From JAGTVG01 sp965365275 (GTDB taxonomy: Bacteria > Bacteroidota > Bacteroidia > Cytophagales > Cyclobacteriaceae), in contig CBDUBA010000009.1 in the NCBI GenBank assembly GCA_965365275.1, positions 1 through 64,000 of the forward strand: DNA of 64,000 nt, written 5' to 3'. Made by a program: the position numbers and the translations under genes. Position 1 is the stretch's first letter. Every line of letters starts with the position of its first letter. This document shows, in pieces, positions 54,116-63,559 of the stretch. The notes below the pieces were generated by a model. The model saw only the letters and a list, made by a program, of their open reading frames with translations. It was not told where the DNA came from and searched no databases.

Positions 54116-54131
54116 GGTTCCACGTGGAACA
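54116..54131. other. parS-like centromere site 1
   Basis: GTTCCACGTGGAAC (54117-54130) is a perfect 14-bp palindrome. It fits the bacterial parS pattern TGTTnCACGTGnAACA, bound by ParB, at all but the first base. It begins 6 nt after the ybeY stop. Confidence 0.85.
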
Positions 54132-54156
54132 TCCGGATCCTGTTTAGTTATATAAA

Positions 54157-54172
54157 TGTTCCACGTGGAACA
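54157..54172. other. parS-like centromere site 2
   Basis: TGTTCCACGTGGAACA is a perfect 16-bp palindrome matching the parS pattern in full. Its centre is 41 bp from the centre of site 1, about four helical turns. It lies 16 nt before the mnmG start and about 4.5 kb from the replication origin. Confidence 0.9.
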
Positions 54173-54188
54173 TTTAATATTTTGTACT

Positions 54189-56054
54189 ATGTTTAAAGAA
54201 TATGATGTTATAGTTGTAGGTGCAGGTCATGCGGGTTGTGAGGCGGCTGCAGCCGCTGCTAATCTGGGATCAAACGTGCTTCTTATTACCATGAATATGA
54301 TGACAATCGCTCAAATGTCATGCAATCCGGCCATGGGTGGTGTGGCAAAAGGGCAAATTGTAAGGGAGATAGACTCTTTGGGAGGATATTCAGGCATTAT
54401 TTCAGATAAATCCATGATACAGTTCCGGATGCTAAACATGTCTAAGGGACCAGCCATGTGGAGTCCGCGTACTCAAAATGACAGAATGATTTTTTCGGAG
54501 GAATGGAGGTTACAGCTGGAAAACATTAAAAACCTTGACTTCTGGCAGGAAATGGTAACCGAAGTTGTGGTAAAAAAAGGTGTCGTGAAAGGGGTTAAAA
54601 CAGGATTAGGCATATTTATTCCTGCTAAAACGGTTATCCTAACAAATGGTACATTCTTGAATGGTCTCATTCATATCGGTGAAAAACAATTTGGTGGAGG
54701 AAGAACAGGAGAAAAAGCTGCTAAAGGATTGACCGAGCAATTGGAAGCCCTGGGATTTGAATCCGGAAGAATGAAGACCGGAACACCTCCCCGTGTAGAT
54801 GGTCGCAGTTTGAATTACAATTTATTTGATGAACAAAAAGGTGATGATAAACCTGGTAAGTTTTCTTATTCGGATGAAACAAAGCCCTTAAAAAGGCAAA
54901 AAAGTTGTTTTATTACCTATACAAATACAACAGTCCATGGTATTCTTGAGACCGGTTTTAACCGCTCTCCGATGTTCGCCGGACGAATCCAGGGGGTAGG
55001 ACCCAGGTATTGTCCCTCAATTGAGGATAAGATAAACAGGTTTTCTGAACGCAACAGGCATCAGATTTTTGTTGAGCCCGAGGGGTGGAATACCGTGGAA
55101 GTTTATGTCAATGGTTTTTCGACTTCACTTCCGGAAGATGTGCAATATAAGGCCCTGAAAAAAATCCCAGGTTTCGAGGATGTAAAAATGTTCAGACCCG
55201 GATATGCTATAGAATATGATTACTTTCCACCTACCCAATTAAAACCTACGCTGGAAACCAAGCTTGTACAGAATCTCTTTTTCGCCGGACAAATCAACGG
55301 AACAACGGGCTATGAAGAAGCGGCAGGGCAGGGTTTAATGGCTGGAATAAATGCACATAACAAGGTTGAAGACAAGGATGATTTTATACTTAAAAGATCT
55401 GAAGCTTATATTGGCGTATTAATAGATGATCTAATTAACAAAGGTACTGAAGAACCTTATCGCATGTTTACCTCCAGGGCTGAATATCGAATCCTGCTCA
55501 GACAGGATAATGCCGATATTCGACTAACTGAAAAAGGTTTCAGAATGGGATTGGCTAATGAAAAAAGGTATAGAAGAGTAATTGATAAAAAGGAAAAGGT
55601 TGATCTTCTGATCAATGAGCTAAAAAAGCAAAAACTAAATCCCGATCAATTTAATTCAATTGCAGCCATTAATAATACTGCTGAGATCAGGGAAAAAGCA
55701 TCCTATTATAAACTCCTCAAAAGACCCGAGCTTAATCTGGAAAACCTGAACCAGGATAACAGGGCCTTAAATGATCTATTATCGGATTATGATGCCGAGA
55801 TCATTGAACAGGCTGAAATACAAATAAAGTATGAAACCTATATTGATAAGGAGCATAAACTGGCTGAAAAAATAGAAAACCTTGAGGAGTACAAGATTCC
55901 CTTGAGATTTGATTATAATAAACTATCTTCGCTTTCGGCTGAGGGTAAGGAAAAACTTAATAAAATCCAACCCATTACAATTGGACAGGCATCAAGGATC
56001 AGTGGCGTCTCTCCTTCCGATATATCAATATTAATGGTTTATATGGGTAAATAA
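54189..56054 (+). CDS. mnmG: tRNA uridine-5-carboxymethylaminomethyl modification enzyme
   Basis: I use ATG 54189 (MFKEYDVIVVGAGHAG), the family start; the ATG at 54156 would place the first codons within a parS site. The 621-residue FAD enzyme, with MnmE, adds the cmnm group at the wobble uridine of some tRNAs. The FAD loop GAGHAG is at 11-16, followed by CNPAMGGVAKGQ, the FFAGQINGTTGYEEAAGQG segment and the GidA C-terminal domain ending ITIGQASRISGVSPSD. Together with mnmH, the window holds two enzymes acting on the same wobble base. It lies 2 nt before the methyltransferase gene. Confidence 0.97.
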   Translation: MFKEYDVIVVGAGHAGCEAAAAAANLGSNVLLITMNMMTIAQMSCNPAMGGVAKGQIVREIDSLGGYSGIISDKSMIQFRMLNMSKGPAMWSPRTQNDRMIFSEEWRLQLENIKNLDFWQEMVTEVVVKKGVVKGVKTGLGIFIPAKTVILTNGTFLNGLIHIGEKQFGGGRTGEKAAKGLTEQLEALGFESGRMKTGTPPRVDGRSLNYNLFDEQKGDDKPGKFSYSDETKPLKRQKSCFITYTNTTVHGILETGFNRSPMFAGRIQGVGPRYCPSIEDKINRFSERNRHQIFVEPEGWNTVEVYVNGFSTSLPEDVQYKALKKIPGFEDVKMFRPGYAIEYDYFPPTQLKPTLETKLVQNLFFAGQINGTTGYEEAAGQGLMAGINAHNKVEDKDDFILKRSEAYIGVLIDDLINKGTEEPYRMFTSRAEYRILLRQDNADIRLTEKGFRMGLANEKRYRRVIDKKEKVDLLINELKKQKLNPDQFNSIAAINNTAEIREKASYYKLLKRPELNLENLNQDNRALNDLLSDYDAEIIEQAEIQIKYETYIDKEHKLAEKIENLEEYKIPLRFDYNKLSSLSAEGKEKLNKIQPITIGQASRISGVSPSDISILMVYMGK

Positions 56055-56056
56055 GA

Positions 56057-56938
56057 ATGTATAAAAAAATAACAAAGTGCCCCCTATGCAAAAGCAATGA
56101 TATTAAAAACCTGATCATCTGTAAGGATCATCTGGTTTCAGGGGAAAGCTTTGCGATAAATGTATGTGGTAATTGTACATTTAAGTTTACCAATCCCAGA
56201 CCAGTAGATGAAGCCCTCCCTAAGTATTATCAATCTGAACATTATATTTCCCATACAAATAAAGCAAACTCACTACGTCATTTTATATACAAGACGATAC
56301 GAAGTTATACTTTGAAAAATAAGCTGAAACTAGTTAATAGCCTTTCAGAGAAAGGGAACCTTCTGGATGTAGGTTGTGGGACCGGTGAATTTCTTAATAC
56401 CTGTTCAAACGATAACTGGAATATACAAGGCATTGAACCGGATCCCAGGGCCAGAGATAGGGCAGAAAAACTACTTGGGATAAAACTCAATGATACTCTC
56501 TTTGATTGTACAGATGAAAATAAGTATCAGATCATTACGCTTTGGCATGTTCTTGAACATCTTCCGGAGCTAAATAAAACGATCAGACATTTAAAGAAGA
56601 TACTATCCGTAAAGGGACGTTTGATAATTGCGTTACCCAATGTTGATTCATATGATGCAAAGAAATATAAGGAATATTGGGCAGCCTACGATGTGCCAAG
56701 GCATTTGTATCACTTTAACCAGTTCTCCTTTAAAAAACTTATGAAGAATCATAATCTAAAAGTAGAATCTATCCATCCCATGAAGTTTGATTCTTATTAT
56801 GTCAGCCTTCTTAGCGAAAGCTACAAAAATAAATTGTTCAATTACAGCAGGGCATTGATAAGTGGCTGGTTATCAAATAATTACGCCAAAAAGAATAAAA
56901 ATAATTACTCCAGTTTAATATATATCGTTAAGAAATGA
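56057..56938 (+). CDS. zinc-ribbon class I SAM-dependent methyltransferase
   Basis: The 293-residue protein starts with a zinc ribbon (CPLC at 8-11, then CGNC near 37-40). The methyltransferase domain follows: motif I LLDVGCGTGEFL, the acidic IQGIEPDP, LWHVLEHLPEL and LIIALPNVDSYD. This is the Methyltransf_23 kind, in which the ribbon may read the substrate. The target is unknown. It begins 2 nt after mnmG and overlaps the next gene by 4 nt, so it is within the same transcript. Confidence 0.92.
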   Translation: MYKKITKCPLCKSNDIKNLIICKDHLVSGESFAINVCGNCTFKFTNPRPVDEALPKYYQSEHYISHTNKANSLRHFIYKTIRSYTLKNKLKLVNSLSEKGNLLDVGCGTGEFLNTCSNDNWNIQGIEPDPRARDRAEKLLGIKLNDTLFDCTDENKYQIITLWHVLEHLPELNKTIRHLKKILSVKGRLIIALPNVDSYDAKKYKEYWAAYDVPRHLYHFNQFSFKKLMKNHNLKVESIHPMKFDSYYVSLLSESYKNKLFNYSRALISGWLSNNYAKKNKNNYSSLIYIVKK

Positions 56939-58644
56939 AATATATTTTCTCACTGATTTTTCTGTCTTTTGTTATTATCTATTTTTTAACTGAATGTGCC
57001 AGCATTACACCTCCCGGAGGAGGTCCGAGGGATACAATACCTCCAGTACTTATTAAATCCATACCGCAACATAAAAGTCTTAATTACTCAGGTAACACAG
57101 TTAGCCTTGTTTTTGATGAATACTTGAAAATTGAAAACCTGAACAAGCAACTGATTATAACACCCATGATTCAGGATGATTATGAACAGAAAATCAGAAG
57201 AAATTCAATAGAACTTATTTTCCCGGAATCATTCAAGGACAGTACAACCTATACATTTAACTTTCAGGATGCCATTCAGGATATAACGGAAGGAAATATT
57301 ACTGGGGATAACGTATTGGCTTTCAGTACCGGAGATTATATTGACTCATTATATATTAATGGAAAAGTAGTGGAACTTTTAACAAATTCCCCAGTAGATG
57401 ATTTTACGGTTTGTCTTTACTTGTTTGACGATACGCTTGATATATTTAACAGTCCTCCAATTTATCTCACTAAAACCAATAAAGAAGGAAAATACCTGAT
57501 TGAAAATATTAAAAACGGTATTTACAAATTGTATGTATATGATGATGCGAATTCAAATCTAACCTGTGATATGCCCCGAGAAATGTTTGGATTTTCTTCA
57601 GATACAATATCCCTGAATAGTAATATTGATTCAATCCTCCTCAAAGTACAAAATCTTGATATGCGGAATATCGAAATCCAGAGAGCAAACGCTTCCGGAA
57701 AGTATTTTGAAATCAGGACCAATAAGCCTCTGGTTGATTATTCGGTATATCCCATGGACACATCACAGACTTTATATCATAATTTCTTTGAGGATAATAA
57801 AACAATCAGGTTCTATAATAATCTGGAATCCGAAGACAGTATTCAATTTATATTCAATGCAATAGATAGTCTGGATAATATATTTATTGATACCCTGTAT
57901 TTAAAATTTGTTGAAACAAGACGAGATTTTGATGAATTTACTTATTCTGTGGAACCAAAGAACAACGCTAAAATAACCGATGAATTTAGAAGCAAAATAA
58001 ATTTCAATAAACCTCTTAAACACATCAATTTTGATAGTCTTTATTTTGAATATGACAGTGTCACATTTCAATATCTTAGTGATACCATCAATTATTCACT
58101 TGAAAAACGAAGGGATGTATTTAATTTTGACATTGATCTCTTTTTCACAGAGTATCTTAAATCATTAATAAGAGCTGATACAATGCCTGATGGAATTTCG
58201 GAAACGAGACCAACCGGTCAGAGAATTGGAGGTTCTTCTTCTAACAGGAATAATAAATTAACTTTTCATATTAGAAAAGGAGCTTTTATATCAGCTGATG
58301 GGGATTCAAGTAAATCCTTAAAGCTTGAATATCAACTCCTGAAGACTGATAATTTTGGGATAATTAAAGGCAATGTTCTGTCTGAGTATAATTCCTTCAA
58401 TATACAATTGTTAAAAGGTAAAAATGAAGTTGTAAGTGAAGTCAAAAATATAAAACAATACATTTTTGATCAGGTAAATGCTGGAGAATATTTTATAAGG
58501 GTATTTGTAGATAATAATAACAATGGCAAGTGGGATCCTGGCAATATTTTTAAGAATGAAGAACCGGAAGATATTTTCTTCTATCCTGAAAAAATAACAA
58601 TAAGAGCAAACTGGGAGTTAACAGATATAAACCTGGAGTTTTAA
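56935..58644 (+). CDS. Ig-like (Big_5) domain lipoprotein
   Basis: The 569-residue product has a lipobox (YFLTEC, about residue 21) followed by ASITPPGGGPRDTIPPVL, which is the usual head of the Bacteroidota Ig-like lipoprotein. The Big_5 domain (about 40-125) carries VSLVFDEYLKIENL and FSTGD. The rest is beta-rich, with a carboxypeptidase-like regulatory repeat (about 135-210) and a later GEYFIRVFVDNNNNGKWDPG that resembles a Ca-binding turn. It should face the periplasm or outer surface. Function unknown. Its stop is 1 nt before the first DnaA box region of the origin. Confidence 0.88.
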   Translation: MKYIFSLIFLSFVIIYFLTECASITPPGGGPRDTIPPVLIKSIPQHKSLNYSGNTVSLVFDEYLKIENLNKQLIITPMIQDDYEQKIRRNSIELIFPESFKDSTTYTFNFQDAIQDITEGNITGDNVLAFSTGDYIDSLYINGKVVELLTNSPVDDFTVCLYLFDDTLDIFNSPPIYLTKTNKEGKYLIENIKNGIYKLYVYDDANSNLTCDMPREMFGFSSDTISLNSNIDSILLKVQNLDMRNIEIQRANASGKYFEIRTNKPLVDYSVYPMDTSQTLYHNFFEDNKTIRFYNNLESEDSIQFIFNAIDSLDNIFIDTLYLKFVETRRDFDEFTYSVEPKNNAKITDEFRSKINFNKPLKHINFDSLYFEYDSVTFQYLSDTINYSLEKRRDVFNFDIDLFFTEYLKSLIRADTMPDGISETRPTGQRIGGSSSNRNNKLTFHIRKGAFISADGDSSKSLKLEYQLLKTDNFGIIKGNVLSEYNSFNIQLLKGKNEVVSEVKNIKQYIFDQVNAGEYFIRVFVDNNNNGKWDPGNIFKNEEPEDIFFYPEKITIRANWELTDINLEF

Positions 58645-59005
58645 ATGTGGATAACCTTTGGATAATATTAGAATAAACTGTAGATAATTAATGCAATGGA
58701 TATCCGTTATTCGGGCACAAGAAATTATGTGGATAAATCACATTCTTATTGGCAGGTATTCAGAAAAATATCCACATAATGTCTATGGTAAAAGTTATCC
58801 ACAAAAAAGATTTGTAATATGAATAAAATATTAAGTTATTAATTATCAGGTATTTATAAGTTTATAACATGTGAATAACCCAAGGTTTATTCTAATTTTA
58901 TAAACAATTAGAAATATCAAGGAAAATATATATAAATTATCCACATATCCACATACTAGTAATAACAATTAATTAATATATCTTAAAATATTATATTATT
59001 AGTGA
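58645..59005. other. predicted chromosomal replication origin (oriC)
   Basis: This gap holds a dense cluster of DnaA boxes. Four are perfect TGTGGATAA or its complement: 58646-58654 and 58728-58736 (plus orientation), 58795-58803 and 58937-58945 (minus orientation). Five have one mismatch: 58657-58665, 58679-58687 and 58870-58878 (plus), 58768-58776 and 58945-58953 (minus). The last two minus boxes share one base. Right of them, 58954-59005 is almost all A+T and would melt first. Two parS-like sites 4.5 kb away and mnmG nearby agree with an origin region. dnaA itself is not in the window. Confidence 0.92.
58954..59005. other. A+T-rich unwinding element of oriC
   Basis: The 52 bp next to the overlapping DnaA boxes at 58937-58953 contain only five G or C residues. 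This is the expected place for strand opening. I could not place a DnaA-trio with confidence. Confidence 0.6.
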
Positions 59006-60841
59006 ATGTTAACAAATAGAAAAAGAACCGCTTTTTATATTCTGTATTGCTTTTTGTTCCTGTTGCTTACGAAAGCAGCCTTAGCACAGGACATCAATCA
59101 GATTAATCTTGCCAACGAATACTATACTATGGGGGATGTTGACAAGGCACTTGATATGTACAAAAAACTTGCCCGCAATAAAAAGAACATTCCCATCATA
59201 CACCGCAATTACTTCGAATTGTTGTTAAGTATGGACGATCTGAAAACAGCAGAAAAATATATTGATGATGTAATTAAGTCTCGTCCGGATAATATTTACT
59301 ATACCATTGATAAAGGGCTGCTTTATCAGAGAGCCAATGATAAGGATAAGGAAAGCAGCTATTATAAAAAAGTATTTAACGATTTAAAAAAAGATGACCG
59401 CAAAACAAGACAAGCAGCTCAATATTTAATCGGAAAACAGAAACTGGATTATGCAGAGGAATTGTATTTATTGGCTCGGAATGAACAAAAAGATCCATAT
59501 CGATATGCAATCGAACTGGCTACCATATACCGCTTGTTAAATGAGAAGGATAAAATGATCCGGGAATACTTGAATTTTGTAAATAGAAGTCCGAATAATT
59601 TACCTTATGTAAGAAATGTACTGCAAAATTATCTAACGGAAAGCGAAGATTTAAAAAGTCTGGAAAATCTGTTATACGATTTAATTCAAAAGGATCCTGA
59701 AAACAATATTTATTCGGAATTAATCATATGGGTAAATATACAACAGCGTAATTTTTATGGTGCATTTATTCAGGCAAGGGCTTATGATCTGAGAATGGGC
59801 AAAGAGGGAAATGAAATCTTTGAGGTAGGACTTATTGCCCTGGAAAATAAAGATTATGAAACAGCGATAGATATTTTTGACCACTTAATTAAAAATTATC
59901 AATCCTCCTACATTTATCCTATTGCCAAGAGGTATAAAATAAAATCCCGGGAAGAACTTGTAAAAAACACATTTCCGGTAAATGAATCAGAAATCAGAAA
60001 ATTAATTGATGATTATAACTTACTTGTTCTGGAAATTGGTATCAATTCCCGTACAGCAGAGGCTTTACTCAGCAAATCCCATCTACATGCGTTTTATTTG
60101 AATGAGATGGATTCTGCTATATTAATACTGAATACCATAATTACAATTCCCAGGATATCACCTGAATTAAAAGCAAAATGTAAACTGGATCTGGGGGATA
60201 TATATCTATTGAAGGGAGAATCCTGGGAATCAGTTCTATTATACGCTCAGGTTGAAAAAGCAAGAAAAGATTCTCCCACTGGATATGAAGCTAAATTACG
60301 AAGTGCTAAACTATCATACTACAAGGGAGATTTCGCATTGGCTCAACAACATCTGGATGTTTTAAAATTGGCCACTTCCCGAGAAATTGCAAATGATGCC
60401 ATGAAATTAAGTTTATTGATAAAAGACAATACAGGCCTGGATACGTCAGATTTTCTATTGAAAAAATATGCAGATATTGAACTTTTACTGTTCCAGAACA
60501 GGAAACAGGAAGCGCTGGATTCTTTGAATAGTATGTACGAAAAATATAAAGGTTCAAATCTCACAGATGAAATATTATGGTTACTCTCATCTATTTATCT
60601 TGAGAAGGGCGAGTTCCAGAGATCCCTTGATTTGTTAAATGTAATCGTAGAAGAATATGGGGAAGATATCTTTGGTGATGATGCATTTTTCAGAATGGCA
60701 GAAATATATGATTATCATTTGGATAACATTGAAAAATCCAAAAACCTGTATCAGGAATTTCTGGTTAAGTATCCCGGAAGCTTTTATGCTGCCGAAGCCA
60801 GGAAAAGATTCCGGACTTTAAGAGGTGATTATGTAAATTGA
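59006..60841 (+). CDS. secreted tetratricopeptide repeat protein
   Basis: The 611-residue protein has a signal peptide (MLTNRKRTAFYILYCFLFLLLTKAALAQ, about 28 residues) and then helical repeats throughout. Typical TPR units are INLANEYYTMGDVDKALDMYKKL, ENKDYETAIDIFDHLI, RSAKLSYYKGDFALAQQHL and SIYLEKGEFQRSLDLLNVI. The last unit (RMAEIYDYHLDNIEKSKNLYQEFLVKYPGS) matches the Bam/YbgF-type tail repeat. It is likely periplasmic, maybe a scaffold for envelope complexes. It is the first gene to the right of oriC and reads away from it. Confidence 0.88.
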   Translation: MLTNRKRTAFYILYCFLFLLLTKAALAQDINQINLANEYYTMGDVDKALDMYKKLARNKKNIPIIHRNYFELLLSMDDLKTAEKYIDDVIKSRPDNIYYTIDKGLLYQRANDKDKESSYYKKVFNDLKKDDRKTRQAAQYLIGKQKLDYAEELYLLARNEQKDPYRYAIELATIYRLLNEKDKMIREYLNFVNRSPNNLPYVRNVLQNYLTESEDLKSLENLLYDLIQKDPENNIYSELIIWVNIQQRNFYGAFIQARAYDLRMGKEGNEIFEVGLIALENKDYETAIDIFDHLIKNYQSSYIYPIAKRYKIKSREELVKNTFPVNESEIRKLIDDYNLLVLEIGINSRTAEALLSKSHLHAFYLNEMDSAILILNTIITIPRISPELKAKCKLDLGDIYLLKGESWESVLLYAQVEKARKDSPTGYEAKLRSAKLSYYKGDFALAQQHLDVLKLATSREIANDAMKLSLLIKDNTGLDTSDFLLKKYADIELLLFQNRKQEALDSLNSMYEKYKGSNLTDEILWLLSSIYLEKGEFQRSLDLLNVIVEEYGEDIFGDDAFFRMAEIYDYHLDNIEKSKNLYQEFLVKYPGSFYAAEARKRFRTLRGDYVN

Positions 60842-61162
60842 CAGGATAATTGTCATTGGTACATTTTATAAAATTGTGATTTGAGAATAATCTCTAAATC
60901 ATACAATTAGCTCATGTTATTTAAACCATTGGTTTTCAGTTATTTAAGACAAATACTTTAATAATATCTTTAGAATTTTAGCCTAAAATAATGTTTTCAA
61001 GTAACTTATAAATTTGTTAAAATTTTACTGAAAATTATCCTTGGAAAAACATATTTGCTAAAGTATCTTTAGCTTGAACTGCGTTTTTTTTAAAAAAGCC
61101 AATTATATATTTTAAAGTATCAACCCAGGAAAAGTGTAAAAATTGTTAACTATTATTATGTT
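60842..61162 (+). other. intergenic gap upstream of the ribonucleotide reductase
   Basis: The 321 bp hold no ORF or RNA gene I can support. The only feature is the promoter-like pair at 61041-61071. There is no NrdR-box pair that I can see and no clear terminator for the TPR gene. Confidence 0.5.
61041..61071 (+). promoter_or_regulatory. candidate promoter of the ribonucleotide reductase gene
   Basis: TTGG (61041-61044) and TATCTTTA (61064-61071, one base off TAnnTTTG) are 19 nt apart, the usual Bacteroidota spacing. The leader would be about 90 nt. Confidence 0.4.
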
Positions 61163-63466
61163 ATGTTAGATCAGAAGAATGCTCAGTCAGTTAATGTACC
61201 AAAAGAAGATACGGTAGTGACAAAAGAAAAAAAGAACGTTGAAGTAGTGGCACCAAAAGAAGTAGTAAAAAGGGATGGAAGAAAAGTAGAATTCGATGTT
61301 AAGAGAATTGAGAATGCTATTTTCAGGTGTTTCAGAAGTGTAGACAAATCAGAAGAAAAATCTGAGAAACTCGCCAGTGAATTGGCCGATCAGGTTTATA
61401 ATATTGTCTGTGCCAAGTTCGAAGTTCCAACCGTAGAAAATATTCAAGATATCGTAGAAACCGTTTTACAAGCTGCTAAGGAATTCGACGCTGCCAAAAA
61501 GTATATCTTATACAGAGCAGAACATGCAAAAATGAGGATGGAACGCCCTGTTCCCGAGGAAGTGAAAGCAGCCTTTGATAAGTCCGATGAATATTTTCCG
61601 ACTCAATTACAGAAATTTCAATTTTATGATAAATATGCCAGGTTTAACTGGGACCTGGGCCGACGGGAGACATGGGTAGAAACCGTTGACCGTGCGGTGA
61701 ATTTCCTGAAGGAACTTTCTGAATTCAGATTACCAAAATCTGTTTATGAAAGAATCAGAAATGGAATACTTGAAATGAAGATCATGCCATCCATGCGTTT
61801 GTTAGCCATGGCAGGACCTGCAGCAAGAAGGAACAATATATGCCTGTATAATTGTTCATATATGCCGGTCGATAGCGTTCAATCTTTTGTTGAAGCTATG
61901 ATCATATCAATGAGTGGCTGTGGTGTTGGCTATTCTGTAGAAAATGAATACGTTGAAAAATTTCCCAGAATAAAGAGACAAAAAGACCAGCCACCTATAA
62001 ATTTCGTCATTGAGGATTCTACCGAAGGTTGGGCCGAAGCATTGAGGACCGGTATGGAAGCCTGGTTTGCAGGAAATGACATCCATTTTAATTATTCTTT
62101 GATACGGGAAGCTGGAGCAGTACTAAGAGTAAAAGGTGGAAGAGCCAGTGGCCCAGAACCCTTAAAGAACATGCTGGAATTTGCACGTTCAAAAATACTC
62201 GCCCGTCAGGGTAGCTTCTTAAGATCTATTGATGCACATGACATCATGTGCTCCGTTGGACAGGCAGCTGTTTCCGGAGGAGTCAGAAGAACAGCTATGA
62301 TTGCATTATTTGATTATGATGATCATGAAATGAGACATTGCAAGGATGGAGATTTCTGGATCAAAAACAGTCAGCGCTGGAACGCAAACAATTCTGCAGT
62401 TTGGCCTGAACGAAAACTAACTCAGGCAGAAGCAGCCAAGTTTGTATTGGATATTGTTGATTCAGAACGTGGAGAACCGGGAATATTTAATCGTCATGCA
62501 GCTATTGAAACCAAACCTGAAAGAAGGGAAGCAAGAAGGTTCGGTACCAATCCTTGTGGCGAGATCCTTCTAAGGCCATTCCAGTTCTGCAACCTTTCTG
62601 TTGCTGTAGCAAGGGCGGAAGATACCTTCGATGATCTACGGGAAAAAGTGGAGCTTGCAACTATAATTGGAACCATTCAATCAATGGCTACCTATTTCCC
62701 CGGATTACGTAAAGAATGGAAGATTAATTGCTCGGAGGAGCGCTTACTGGGTGTTGACATTAATGGTCAATTGGATTGTCCTTTGGTTCAGGAAGCTGAT
62801 GTACAGAAAATGCTACAGCAAATTGCTGTGGAAACCAATAAGGTATATGCGCAAATTTTAGGGATTAATCAATCCGCGGCCGTGACCTGTGTGAAACCAT
62901 CAGGTAACTCATCTCAATTATTGAATTGCTCCCCGGGAATTCATGCAAGGTGGTCAAATCACTATATTAGAAACGTAAGGGTTGGTACACATACTCCGGT
63001 TTTCAAAGTACTTCAAAATGCCGGAGTACCTATGGATCCCGAAAATGGACAAAAGAAAGAAAATGCTAATACATATGTTGTTCATTTTCCGATGAAGGCC
63101 CCCGAAGGTGCCATTACCCGGAATTCGCGTTCGGCCATGGAACAACTTGAATATTGGCTTCAGGTCAAATTGAATTACACAGAGCATAATCCCAGTGTAA
63201 CCATTACTTATAAACCGGATGAAGTCCTGGATATAGTAAAATGGGTCTGGGAAAATCAGGACCGAATAGGGGGTATCACCTTCCTTCCGGCTTTTGATGC
63301 CAAATTTGACCAGATGCCTTATGAAGAAATATCCGAAGAGGAATATAATGCCTTGATCGAAAAATTTCCTGAGATAGACTTTTCAAAGATCTATCGATAT
63401 GAAGAAGAAGATTATACTACAGCAGCCCAGGAGCTAGCCTGTATGGCAGGAAATTGTGACATGTAA
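61163..63466 (+). CDS. nrdJ: adenosylcobalamin-dependent (class II) ribonucleotide reductase
   Basis: The 767-residue protein makes deoxynucleotides with B12 and works with or without oxygen. An ATP cone (about 34-127, VVKRDGRKVEFDVKRIENAI) precedes the barrel. The active site is NPCGE with N463, C465 and E467, and C476 lies 11 residues later, the same spacing as C408/C419 of the Lactobacillus leichmannii enzyme. The C-terminal pair C760/C765 matches its CxxxxC. The sequence SGGVRRTAMIALFDYDDHEM also fits the RTPR branch, so triphosphates are the likely substrates. It needs external or made cobalamin. Confidence 0.93.
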   Translation: MLDQKNAQSVNVPKEDTVVTKEKKNVEVVAPKEVVKRDGRKVEFDVKRIENAIFRCFRSVDKSEEKSEKLASELADQVYNIVCAKFEVPTVENIQDIVETVLQAAKEFDAAKKYILYRAEHAKMRMERPVPEEVKAAFDKSDEYFPTQLQKFQFYDKYARFNWDLGRRETWVETVDRAVNFLKELSEFRLPKSVYERIRNGILEMKIMPSMRLLAMAGPAARRNNICLYNCSYMPVDSVQSFVEAMIISMSGCGVGYSVENEYVEKFPRIKRQKDQPPINFVIEDSTEGWAEALRTGMEAWFAGNDIHFNYSLIREAGAVLRVKGGRASGPEPLKNMLEFARSKILARQGSFLRSIDAHDIMCSVGQAAVSGGVRRTAMIALFDYDDHEMRHCKDGDFWIKNSQRWNANNSAVWPERKLTQAEAAKFVLDIVDSERGEPGIFNRHAAIETKPERREARRFGTNPCGEILLRPFQFCNLSVAVARAEDTFDDLREKVELATIIGTIQSMATYFPGLRKEWKINCSEERLLGVDINGQLDCPLVQEADVQKMLQQIAVETNKVYAQILGINQSAAVTCVKPSGNSSQLLNCSPGIHARWSNHYIRNVRVGTHTPVFKVLQNAGVPMDPENGQKKENANTYVVHFPMKAPEGAITRNSRSAMEQLEYWLQVKLNYTEHNPSVTITYKPDEVLDIVKWVWENQDRIGGITFLPAFDAKFDQMPYEEISEEEYNALIEKFPEIDFSKIYRYEEEDYTTAAQELACMAGNCDM

Positions 63467-63502
63467 AAATTATATACACAGCTATCTATCAATCAAAAAA
63501 AA

Positions 63503-63535
63503 TCTCTCCCGCTACGGCGGGAGAGACTTTTTTTG
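63503..63535. terminator. bidirectional Rho-independent terminator
   Basis: TCTCTCCCGC (63503-63512) and GCGGGAGAGA (63517-63526) form a perfect 10-bp stem with a four-base loop. T runs follow on the plus strand (63528-63534) and, as A runs, precede it for the minus strand, so it serves both nrdJ and the convergent protease gene. Confidence 0.95.
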
Positions 63536-63559
63536 TCCAATTTTATCTAATTAATTCAC

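Noticed and set aside
54156..54188. Longer mnmG start at ATG 54156
   Set aside because: Those codons lie over a parS palindrome and add 11 residues not found at the family's N-terminus.
58954..58980. DnaA-trio in the A+T tract beside the last DnaA boxes
   Set aside because: TAG/TAA-type triplets occur, but they do not run in the direction expected from the boxes on the left, so I do not call it.
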